Shown in pieces: positions 1 to 5,879 of a DNA stretch of 8,860 nt. Source of the DNA: Oligoflexia bacterium (GTDB taxonomy: Bacteria; Bdellovibrionota; UBA1018); NCBI GenBank assembly GCA_903854365.1, contig CAINWE010000131.1:1-8860 (forward strand), given 5' to 3'. Under the pieces are notes generated by a model. The model was not told where the DNA came from and searched no databases. It was given only the letters and a program-made list of their open reading frames with translations. Both the position numbers and the translations under genes were made by a program. The stretch's first letter is position 1. The number at the start of each line of letters is the position of its first letter.

Positions 1-94
1 GAGGACGATCGAGCTACCCGAATTCCTCCCGAACTGCGCCAAAAATCTGACATTCTCGACACTGCCGATCAAACACGACACTCTCCCCAATACC

Positions 95-129
95 TATAAT
101 CTCGCTTTGGAATCAGAATCATCTATAAT
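95..129 (+). promoter_or_regulatory. Two tandem perfect -10 hexamers ahead of the first gene
   Basis: TATAAT occurs twice, at 95-100 and 124-129, 29 bp apart and 66-95 bp ahead of the ATG at 196. Neither has a convincing TTGACA-like element at 16-18 bp, so this is a candidate sigma-70-type promoter region based on the -10 boxes only. The first box also overlaps the stop codon of open frame 1. Confidence 0.35.
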
Positions 130-183
130 AAAATTTAACCAACCCTAACGTCAGTGTTCGGGCCGGAATCCGAAGTCGAAAAT

Positions 184-190
184 AAAGGAG
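184..190 (+). promoter_or_regulatory. Ribosome binding site fixing the start at 196
   Basis: AAAGGAG lies 5 bases before the ATG at 196. It decides the start in favour of this ATG over the in-frame GTG at 154. The GTG would add 14 residues ahead of an otherwise well-formed signal peptide. Confidence 0.8.
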
Positions 191-195
191 CAGAT

Positions 196-948
196 ATGAA
201 GCAAGCCCTGAGACTTTCTACTTTTGCCCTGACGATCCTCATCGGAGCAAGTTTTCCAAGTCTCGGCCGAGCGGCTCACTTCTCGAATCAATTTACCGAA
301 TTCGAACTCCCAGCTCAGTGGCAGTGTTCGCTCGAAGGTGGCGAGTGGGTCTGCCAAAATACCAATGAAGCCAAAAAAAAAGAAGCCCTGATCGTCCTGG
401 CAGCTAAACTCAAAGGCGATCAAGACAGCCTAGATCAATATTTGAATTTTCTTAAAACCCCAAAAACCTTTACCACCAAACAAGGCAAGCCATTAAAATC
501 AGACCCAAAATATGCAAAAACAATTAATATTAACGGGCAAGCATGGGTCGACTCTTTGCATTTTGAATCAGAAATCCCAGGCTTCTACACTCGATACTTA
601 GCTACAGTTAAGCAAGACATTGGTGTCCTCATTACCTATTCGATTAACAAGGCGAAATATCAACAATATATCGACGACTTTGAAAATATTACGCGGACGC
701 TGAAGGTCTTCCGCAAAGCGGGTGGCATTAATGCCGCCCCTCAAACTACTAGTCTCTTCCAAAACTCTCAACCTTCAGCGCCTTCTGGAAATGAGACCGT
801 TTTCCAAGCGGCTCTACCCAACATTCAAGGCGGAGCCGATCAGCCTCTGACCACCCCTGCTAAAACTACAGTCAATCCGACCGTCATTTTGGGAGCGACT
901 CTCGTCCTAATCGGCCTCATCCTTTTGAGTCGAAAAAAATCCCGTTAG
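196..948 (+). CDS. Secreted, C-terminally membrane-anchored protein of unknown function
   Basis: I do not recognise this 250-residue protein by name. Residues 1 to about 26 form a clear Sec signal peptide: basic start MKQALR, hydrophobic core, and a likely cut near GRAA. Residues 27 to about 172 form one mixed globular domain with the motif LPAQWQC..WVC. Its two cysteines (44 and 53) could form a disulfide outside the cytoplasm. The pattern of an early LPxxW, a DSLxxY helix, and a final FxxITRTLKVF segment loosely recalls the PsbP/Mog1/DcrB-like fold, but this is only a guess. Residues 174-228 are a Pro/Thr/Ser/Gln-rich linker. Residues about 228-245 are a hydrophobic helix followed by the basic tail RKKSR. 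The inferred topology is an exported domain tethered to the inner membrane with a short cytoplasmic tail, or a tail of sorting-signal type. The start is set by the AAAGGAG site. The stop overlaps the stop of the convergent peptidase gene by 3-4 bases. Confidence 0.8.
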   Translation: MKQALRLSTFALTILIGASFPSLGRAAHFSNQFTEFELPAQWQCSLEGGEWVCQNTNEAKKKEALIVLAAKLKGDQDSLDQYLNFLKTPKTFTTKQGKPLKSDPKYAKTININGQAWVDSLHFESEIPGFYTRYLATVKQDIGVLITYSINKAKYQQYIDDFENITRTLKVFRKAGGINAAPQTTSLFQNSQPSAPSGNETVFQAALPNIQGGADQPLTTPAKTTVNPTVILGATLVLIGLILLSRKKSR

Positions 949-2261
949 CGCCCCACTTGAAAGCCCAATTGCTGGACGACCTTTTTTGAAGGTTTTGGCC
1001 CTAAGGCCAAGAAACTTCGTTTGCTACTTTGAAACAATTGGTGAGCCACTCGCCGAATATCATCGACGGTCACCCGATCGACCTGCTCACACACTTCCTG
1101 AACTGAAACATACCGTCCCAGGAAAATTTCATTCTTCGCAATGCTCGACATCCTCGACTCAACATCGTCCGAAGAAATCAAAATCGTTCCCTTGAGGTTA
1201 TCCTGAATCATTCGGAGTTCCGACTGAGAAAGGCCCTCATTCTTTATTTTTTGAACACACTCCTCCACCAATCGAAGGCAGAGCGCGACTTGTTCGGGCT
1301 GAGTGGCCGCGTAGATCGAGAACACACCCGAATCGCAAAAAGGCGAAAGACTAGAATACACCGTATACGCGAGTCCGTGCTTTTCACGAATCTCTTGAAA
1401 TAACGACGAACTCATTCCTCCCCCGAGATAAACATTCAATAGAAAGGTCACAAAGCGATCGGGAGAATCGAAGTGAGGACCCTCCACCCCCCAAATTAAA
1501 TGCACTTGTTCAGTAGGACGAGGTACCCACCAAGCTCCGCTCTGAACTCGAGGCGCGAGCTCTCCCCTTCGCCTCGCAGTCCTGAGCGACTGTGCACGCC
1601 CCGGCCAACTTTTCTGCCCCAGGGAATGCAACTTCTTTTTGACTGAATCATGCGAAACATCACCGGCGACCGAAATCACCAGTTGGTCCGGACGATAATG
1701 AGACCGAAAGAACTGAATCAGATCTTTTCTTGCCAGTTGTTTTACACTTTTTTCAGTCCCTAAAATTGGCTTTCCTAAACCATGAGACCCATAAATTTTT
1801 TCAAAATAAAGATCGTAAGCTAATTCCTCGGGAGATTCCTCCACCATTGAAATTTCCTGGAGGATCACTCGCCGCTCCCGCTCAAATTCATCCGGCTTAA
1901 ACGTCGAGTTCAAAAGAATATCGACCAAAATATCTAAACCCAGCCCATAATCACGATCCAAAAGCAGCACGTGAAAACAAGTGTGTTCGCGCGCAGTAAA
2001 AGCATTAAATTCCCCGCCTACTTGATCAATCTCTTTGGCAATCTGAAGTGCCGTACGCTTTTCTGTCCCCTTGAAAAGCATATGCTCCAGAAAGTGAGAA
2101 ACACCGGCTACGGGAGGCGTTTCGTGCCTAGTCCCTGTTTTGACCCAAATTCCTAGCGAAAGGCTTCTAAAACCAGTCAATTGTTCAGTAACGAGGGTAA
2201 GACCATTCTCAAAAACAGTTTTTTTAAATTTGGGCTTGCGGCTCACTTGAGTGCGATTCAT
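945..2261 (-). CDS. M16 family zinc metallopeptidase (processing-peptidase-like)
   Basis: This 438-residue protein belongs to the M16B (insulinase/mitochondrial-processing-peptidase-like) family of zinc peptidases. Near the N-terminus is the inverted zinc motif HFLEH (H56, catalytic E59, H60). The third zinc ligand is E136 in VILQEI, 76 residues after the second histidine, the same spacing as in processing peptidases. The second half carries the family signature GGGMSSSLFQEIREK..GLAYTVYS at about 280-302. No signal peptide is visible, so it is probably cytoplasmic. The length is normal for the family. The reading frame extends upstream to a TTG at 2309. I chose the ATG at 2261 because the N-terminus (KFKKTVFENGLTLVTEQ) then starts as family members usually do and because a candidate promoter lies at 2281-2309. 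The start remains uncertain, and a GTG at 2270 is another option. Relatives often sit just after rpsO-pnp in proteobacteria. Here the gene lies about 5 kb away on the opposite strand. The physiological substrate cannot be told from the sequence. Confidence 0.9.
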   Translation of the reverse strand: MNRTQVSRKPKFKKTVFENGLTLVTEQLTGFRSLSLGIWVKTGTRHETPPVAGVSHFLEHMLFKGTEKRTALQIAKEIDQVGGEFNAFTAREHTCFHVLLLDRDYGLGLDILVDILLNSTFKPDEFERERRVILQEISMVEESPEELAYDLYFEKIYGSHGLGKPILGTEKSVKQLARKDLIQFFRSHYRPDQLVISVAGDVSHDSVKKKLHSLGQKSWPGRAQSLRTARRRGELAPRVQSGAWWVPRPTEQVHLIWGVEGPHFDSPDRFVTFLLNVYLGGGMSSSLFQEIREKHGLAYTVYSSLSPFCDSGVFSIYAATQPEQVALCLRLVEECVQKIKNEGLSQSELRMIQDNLKGTILISSDDVESRMSSIAKNEIFLGRYVSVQEVCEQVDRVTVDDIRRVAHQLFQSSKRSFLALGPKPSKKVVQQLGFQVGR

Positions 2262-2280
2262 AACTAACACGATACCTGGA

Positions 2281-2309
2281 TTTATCGTTCTGGTAAACCG
2301 CTGCCCCAA
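2281..2309 (-). promoter_or_regulatory. Candidate promoter of the M16 peptidase gene
   Basis: Read on the minus strand, TTGGGG (2309-2304) is followed after exactly 17 bp by GATAAA (2286-2281). These match the -35 and -10 consensus at 3-4 of 6 positions each. Transcription would begin about 15 bases ahead of the ATG at 2261, which argues against use of the TTG at 2309 as start codon. The call rests on weak hexamers. Confidence 0.3.
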
Positions 2310-2379
2310 ATTCAGCGAAGATTGACTCCCTCAGCGACTTATGAAAATCTGCTTGGGCTTGGGAGAAAAGAGTGGTGAC

Positions 2380-3024
2380 ATGAAACTGAGAAAACTCAAC
2401 ACCCCGTACACTTGGGCAAGTCTTGCATGGCTAGGGGCAACTCCCGCCTTCGCGATATCGGCTTTTGACTATCTCGTAGAACCCTACCTAGGATATCGAG
2501 TGGCCGGAGGCTCCACCGTAGGACCAGGAATTTACGCTAGCCCTGCAGCTGCCTATGCCCAGTACAGCGGGTTTACCTTGGGCGCTCGCGCGGGTGTGCA
2601 TTTTTTAGACCTGGTTTTTCTTGCCGTGGACGCAAGCCACTCACCCTCCCTCTCTATCAAAACCACTGCAACAGGAGACAACTTTCACCTCACTCCAACG
2701 GCTCCTGTCATGACTTTCGGCGCCGCTAACACCCAAGTAGGATTAGTCGCTGGGGTGCTAGTACCCTTGATCAACATCCGGTTTTGGTTAGGATATCACT
2801 TTCTAGATCATCTCACCGGGACGAACTCTGCCACTTTAAATGGCTTCTCGCTCAAAATAGGAGCGAGCATGCCAATATTCGTATTTTTCAGCCTCAACGC
2901 TGAACTGATTAGCAGCAGCTATTCTCAGCAGACCTCATCCGGAGGAACCAGTGCGATTAATCTCGCGGGGCCCACGAACAACTCTCACCTCCTGGTTTCC
3001 TTCAGCTCTCCCTTGACCTTATAA
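2380..3024 (+). CDS. Small predicted outer-membrane beta-barrel protein, first of a paralogous pair
   Basis: This is an exported protein of 214 residues from the chosen start. The ATG at 2341 is also in frame but has no ribosome binding site. The ATG at 2380 is preceded by AAGAG at 7 bases and gives a proper signal peptide, MKLRKL... to PAFA, with a cut before ISAFD. The mature part has alternating hydrophobic and polar stretches, many glycines and aromatics, and short strands such as FTLGARAGVHFLDLVFLAVDAS, as in small eight-stranded-type outer-membrane barrels. It starts with FDYLVEPYLGY, a common first strand in such proteins. Residues 117-174 align with the next gene's product: NTQVG against NTQLG, FWLGYHFLDHLTG against FWIGFNFLNSIT, and LKIGAS against FKIGSS. 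The next gene follows after 11 bp on the same strand, so the two are probably one operon. No specific function can be assigned. Confidence 0.75.
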   Translation: MKLRKLNTPYTWASLAWLGATPAFAISAFDYLVEPYLGYRVAGGSTVGPGIYASPAAAYAQYSGFTLGARAGVHFLDLVFLAVDASHSPSLSIKTTATGDNFHLTPTAPVMTFGAANTQVGLVAGVLVPLINIRFWLGYHFLDHLTGTNSATLNGFSLKIGASMPIFVFFSLNAELISSSYSQQTSSGGTSAINLAGPTNNSHLLVSFSSPLTL

Positions 3025-3035
3025 AAGAAAGCACT

Positions 3036-3701
3036 ATGACGCGAACCAGCTCCCCCTCTCTCATTCAACCCCTTCTAGGAGTAGTCCTCCTGGGATCAAT
3101 CGAAGCAACCAGTTTTGGCAGCATGGCAATTACTTTTGAGCCCTACCTTGGAGCGACCGGATGGGGCCATCTCAAACTCTCTCAAGACGAGAGCAATCCA
3201 TCCCCGTCTAGTAGTTCATCTGCAAAACTCCTTTCGAGCGTTGACTTTACGGAGTCCCTCGGTCTCGGCCTCAGAATCGGGGCTTTCCTTGAGGAAACTT
3301 ATTTTGCGACTTTAGACTTTGTAGAACAACCCAAGGTCACCACACACTCCCTCAGTGCCCCTTCGTGGTCAAACACCCAGCTCGGCTTCACCGCAGGAGC
3401 ACAACTCCCATCAGCCGCGATGAAATTTTGGATCGGCTTTAATTTTCTCAATTCGATCACCCCAAACCGCTACCTGGTCCTCACTGGAATCACCGATTCG
3501 GTGGGACTCCAAGGAACAGCTTTTAAAATCGGATCCAGCATCCGCGTCTACGATCCCGTATGGCTTAACTTTGAAATGATCTACGGGCAGTTTTTACGCT
3601 ACTCGAATCCCGCGTCCACGTCTCTGCCCAATACCATCTCCATCTCGTATAATTATTTTTTTCTTTCGCTCGGCGTACCCATCTCCGGATTCAGGATTTG
3701 A
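3036..3701 (+). CDS. Small predicted outer-membrane beta-barrel protein, second of a paralogous pair
   Basis: This 221-residue protein is related to the product of the gene just upstream, sharing EPYLG near the N-terminus and the NTQxG, FWxG and KIGxS blocks at 113-168. The first 25-30 residues look like a signal peptide with a weak basic end (only R3) and a hydrophobic stretch LIQPLLGVVLLGS, with a cut perhaps after ATSFGS or SMA. A Ser/Pro tract at about 53-63 looks like an extracellular loop insertion absent from the sister protein. The C-terminal segment NYFFLSLGVPISGF has the alternating pattern and near-terminal aromatic residue expected of a closing barrel strand. The start ATG has only a weak A/G-rich GAAAG upstream, which suggests translation coupled to the first gene. 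The last 49 bases overlap the 3' end of the convergent phosphodiesterase gene. Outer-membrane location is inferred, and no ligand or activity is visible. Confidence 0.75.
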   Translation: MTRTSSPSLIQPLLGVVLLGSIEATSFGSMAITFEPYLGATGWGHLKLSQDESNPSPSSSSSAKLLSSVDFTESLGLGLRIGAFLEETYFATLDFVEQPKVTTHSLSAPSWSNTQLGFTAGAQLPSAAMKFWIGFNFLNSITPNRYLVLTGITDSVGLQGTAFKIGSSIRVYDPVWLNFEMIYGQFLRYSNPASTSLPNTISISYNYFFLSLGVPISGFRI

Positions 3702-4723
3702 CCTAATGCACTCTCTGCTGACCGAGTCATAAAAGTCGTGAGCACCCCAAAATGATCTGACAAAAAATACCGTCCGCCGCCCTCACCCTCCCAAGCTTGA
3801 TTGAACTTCAATTCGGACGTGACAGCCGCTACCTCTTTCTGATTGCGATTGAGGAGGACATAATCACAGAAAATACTCGGCTCCTGTTTGGAGGAGCCCT
3901 GTTCCGCATAAGAGTTCAAACTTCGATCATAAGTATAGGTCATTCCTCTCTCGAGATCCACTTCACGAAAAGTATCTACAAAGGACGTCCGTCCACTCAA
4001 ATCACCACGAGTTAATTGACCATACAAAGGTCGCAATTGATGAGCCGAGAACGATTTGATTTCCGGCTGCCACTCAAAAGGATGCGCATTCAAATCGCCG
4101 GCAATAATTTGCACGGCATGCGATTTAGTATCTTCGACAAACTGAAGCATCTCCTGACCTTGAAGATCTTGAGCTTTGATGTGATCTGAATACCAAGTCC
4201 CACGCTGAGAATCAAAATAAACAGCCCCAAGGTGAACGTCATAAAAATCAGTCCATCCCAAGTCGGGCAGATTTACCTCAAAATGAATGACCCCCTTCTC
4301 CGCAAAATACTCGTCGACACGCGTAAAACTCGAGAAAGAATGAAGATGAACCCCTTCGCGAATTTCATACTTAGAGAATGCCAACAATCCATTCCCCAAC
4401 ACGCCTCGACCGTATCTACTGACCCAAGGTCTGCGACTTCTCGCCCGAGCTGAGTAGGGATAACCGATTTCTGACATGCGCCCGATTAAAAAATCCTGAT
4501 CCTCTTCCGTCCAGACCTCCTGCAGGGCGATCACATCGGCGCCAGAAGAACTCAACCACGATGGCATCTTAGTCTTTCTCAACTCTCGATCCTTTGAAAC
4601 TCCAAGGATCGAAGGCAAAAGCCAAGTATTCAGAGTCACCACTTTAAAGGTGCCCGCTGATACAACATCCAGGCTGAAACTAAAGATCAAAAAATAACAA
4701 AGAACAGAACGCACAATTGCCAT
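3653..4723 (-). CDS. Exported endonuclease/exonuclease/phosphatase-family phosphodiesterase, neutral-sphingomyelinase-like
   Basis: This 356-residue protein has an N-terminal signal peptide (residues 1-23, MAIVRS... to VVSA) and then a complete EEP-fold domain. The metal-dependent catalytic set is present: N32 in TLNTW, E69 in ALQEVW, H164 in YDVHLGA, D210 and N212 in AGDLNAHP, and the D323-H324 pair in LSDHFG. Within the EEP superfamily, the features LNTWxLP..., LQEVWTEEDQDFL, the long segment after VHLGA, GDLNAHP and CDYVLL resemble neutral sphingomyelinases (SMPD2 type) more than DNA-repair exonuclease III or DNase I. A phospholipase-C-like attack on a phosphodiester lipid is therefore likely. 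Nuclease or phosphatase activity remains possible. The export signal implies action in the periplasm or outside the cell. An in-frame TTG at 4771 would add 16 residues. The ATG is preferred because it places the signal peptide at the N-terminus, although the upstream GGGGCGG is a poor binding site. About 23 residues past the domain overlap the neighbouring barrel gene. Confidence 0.85.
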   Translation of the reverse strand: MAIVRSVLCYFLIFSFSLDVVSAGTFKVVTLNTWLLPSILGVSKDRELRKTKMPSWLSSSGADVIALQEVWTEEDQDFLIGRMSEIGYPYSARARSRRPWVSRYGRGVLGNGLLAFSKYEIREGVHLHSFSSFTRVDEYFAEKGVIHFEVNLPDLGWTDFYDVHLGAVYFDSQRGTWYSDHIKAQDLQGQEMLQFVEDTKSHAVQIIAGDLNAHPFEWQPEIKSFSAHQLRPLYGQLTRGDLSGRTSFVDTFREVDLERGMTYTYDRSLNSYAEQGSSKQEPSIFCDYVLLNRNQKEVAAVTSELKFNQAWEGEGGGRYFLSDHFGVLTTFMTRSAESALGQILNPEMGTPSERKK

Positions 4724-4815
4724 AAACCGCCCCAATCGTCTCAGTAACAGTTCAAAACAGAGGTTTTCCAACCCAGTAGCAGAGAGGGCGAAGATTCAAA
4801 ACTTATTTTTTAAAA

Positions 4816-5847
4816 TTATTTATCAAGGACTATTTTCTTCTTTCGCTTTTTATTTTTCAGCGAACGTTCCACCAAGGAAAGTGTCTTTTTTAAACGCGCG
4901 ACATGAATAATACCAGTTCCAGGAATCGTCAACGGTGCAGTCGTTACGCCAATGACAATCCCCGTGCAAGTCGATCGAATCTGGGTGACAGTTTTTCCGA
5001 ACGGATTCAAAATCGAGCCAATGAGATCACCCGTATAGAGAAGGTCCCCTGGCTTCACAGCCAGATCTAAGATTCCACCCTTCTCGGCCCGAATCCACTC
5101 GCTGCCCTTCACAATTACTTGAAACGGGGGGCGTTTGAGCTCCTCCTCGGAGTGCCACATCCCCATCTCAGCCAAAACACGAAGGACCCCTCTTAAGCCG
5201 ACCACCGAAATCTTTTGAGAAAATCGCCCCGTTTCGCCGGCCTCAAACAAAATCGTAGGAACCCCAGCTTCGGTCGCTTCTCTCCTCATCGACCCCTTCA
5301 CTCCTGCCTGGTCAATCAAGATAGTTGCGCCAAAGGCCCGAGCCAACTTACGGACTCGGGGCTGGCTCATATCCCCACGCACATGAGGCAAATTGAGGCG
5401 CCCACTGGCAGCCGTGTGCAAATCAATTCCAAAGTCGCATTTCTGGACGATTTCCGTAAATAACTTGTGGGCAACACGCTCAGCGTTATTGCCACTTTTA
5501 CTGCCGGGAAAAAACCGATTGAGGTCACGATGATAAAGAAGATATCGGGACTGAGTCAAAAACCCAGGGATATTCACAACAGGTACAGCAATCAAAGTTC
5601 CGGACAAGCGCTCATGATCGACATCAAAAATGAGTCGACGGACAATGTCTGCGCCATTAATCTCGTCTCCGTGAATCGCCGCAAAAACAAAAGCCGTAGG
5701 CCCCGGCTTCACTCCCCGAATCACGGTAACAGGGATTTGAATTGCCGACGACAAAAAGGACTCAGATACCTTAAGATAGATTTCCCTAGTCTCACCGCAC
5801 GCCACACGAATTCCACTTAAAGTGAAAACACTGCTACTTGAGTCCAT
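4816..5847 (-). CDS. Succinylglutamate desuccinylase/aspartoacylase-family zinc hydrolase
   Basis: This 343-residue protein is of the AstE/AspA family, zinc-dependent amidohydrolases built on the M14 carboxypeptidase fold. The zinc ligands are H59 and E62 in AAIHGDEING and H144 in GIDLHTAASG. The substrate-binding DLNRFFPG is at 108-115, and the catalytic glutamate is probably E202 in FEAGETG. Residues about 245-317 form the C-terminal small beta domain seen in this family (GGILDLAVKPGDLLYTGDLIG). A lysine/arginine-rich tail KNKKRKKK lies near the C-terminus and is not part of the enzyme fold. No signal peptide is seen, so it is likely cytoplasmic. Real substrates of such standalone family members are usually unknown. 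Arginine-catabolism genes (astABCD) and RimK-type genes are not seen nearby, so astE is not claimed. The ATG has no Shine-Dalgarno sequence. The sphingomyelinase-like gene follows on the same strand after 92 bp, so co-transcription is possible. Confidence 0.88.
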   Translation of the reverse strand: MDSSSSVFTLSGIRVACGETREIYLKVSESFLSSAIQIPVTVIRGVKPGPTAFVFAAIHGDEINGADIVRRLIFDVDHERLSGTLIAVPVVNIPGFLTQSRYLLYHRDLNRFFPGSKSGNNAERVAHKLFTEIVQKCDFGIDLHTAASGRLNLPHVRGDMSQPRVRKLARAFGATILIDQAGVKGSMRREATEAGVPTILFEAGETGRFSQKISVVGLRGVLRVLAEMGMWHSEEELKRPPFQVIVKGSEWIRAEKGGILDLAVKPGDLLYTGDLIGSILNPFGKTVTQIRSTCTGIVIGVTTAPLTIPGTGIIHVARLKKTLSLVERSLKNKKRKKKIVLDK

Positions 5848-5879
5848 CGTCTATCTAGTATAGAAAATTTGCGCACACT
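5838..5879. promoter_or_regulatory. Compact divergent promoter region between the hydrolase and sigma factor genes
   Basis: Only 32 bp (5848-5879) separates the two start codons. Rightward, TATAGA at 5859-5864 is preceded 15 bp upstream by TTGAGT at 5838-5843. Leftward, TATACT occupies 5862-5857, so the two candidate -10 boxes overlap each other. TCTAT and ATAGA form a 5-bp inverted repeat (5850-5864) around CTAGT, which could be an operator. Neither gene has a GGAG-like site before its ATG, and both transcripts would have leaders of only a few bases. The promoter assignment is inference from motif matching. Confidence 0.35.

Larger units (their letters stand above)
1..195. other. Left edge: possible gene end and leader of the first full gene
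   Basis: No gene can be assigned firmly here. Three frames are open from the left edge. Plus frame 1 runs to a TAA at 97-99 and encodes a hydrophilic tail ending HSPQYL. Plus frame 2 runs to a TAA at 146-148. A minus-strand frame starts at an ATG at 53 and reads MSDFWRSSGG out of the window. The hydrophilic frame-1 tail looks somewhat like a real C-terminus, and the minus ORF would make a divergent gene start, but its ribosome binding site is poor. From about 100 to 195 the sequence is AT-rich leader for the gene at 196. The missing left flank would settle which frame is real. Confidence 0.3.

Noticed and set aside
151..423. Minus-strand open frame of 90 codons rich in phenylalanine
   Set aside because: It is antisense to the secreted-protein gene, which has a strong ribosome binding site and signal peptide. 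The Phe/Leu richness mirrors Lys/Glu codons on the other strand.
2262..2309. TTG at 2309 as the start of the M16 peptidase
   Set aside because: The nearest purine-rich site (GAGGGAG) is 16 bases away, the extra 16 residues are outside the usual family N-terminus, and a candidate promoter overlaps the codon.
2341..2379. ATG at 2341 as the start of the first barrel gene
   Set aside because: It has no ribosome binding site, and it would bury the signal peptide behind 13 extra residues. The ATG at 2380 fits better.
4724..4771. TTG at 4771 as the start of the phosphodiesterase
   Set aside because: It would place 16 residues, including several arginines, ahead of a complete signal peptide that starts at the ATG at 4723.
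5467..5820. Plus-strand open frame of 117 codons
   Set aside because: It is antisense to the catalytic half of the aspartoacylase-family gene, and its translation is basic and featureless.
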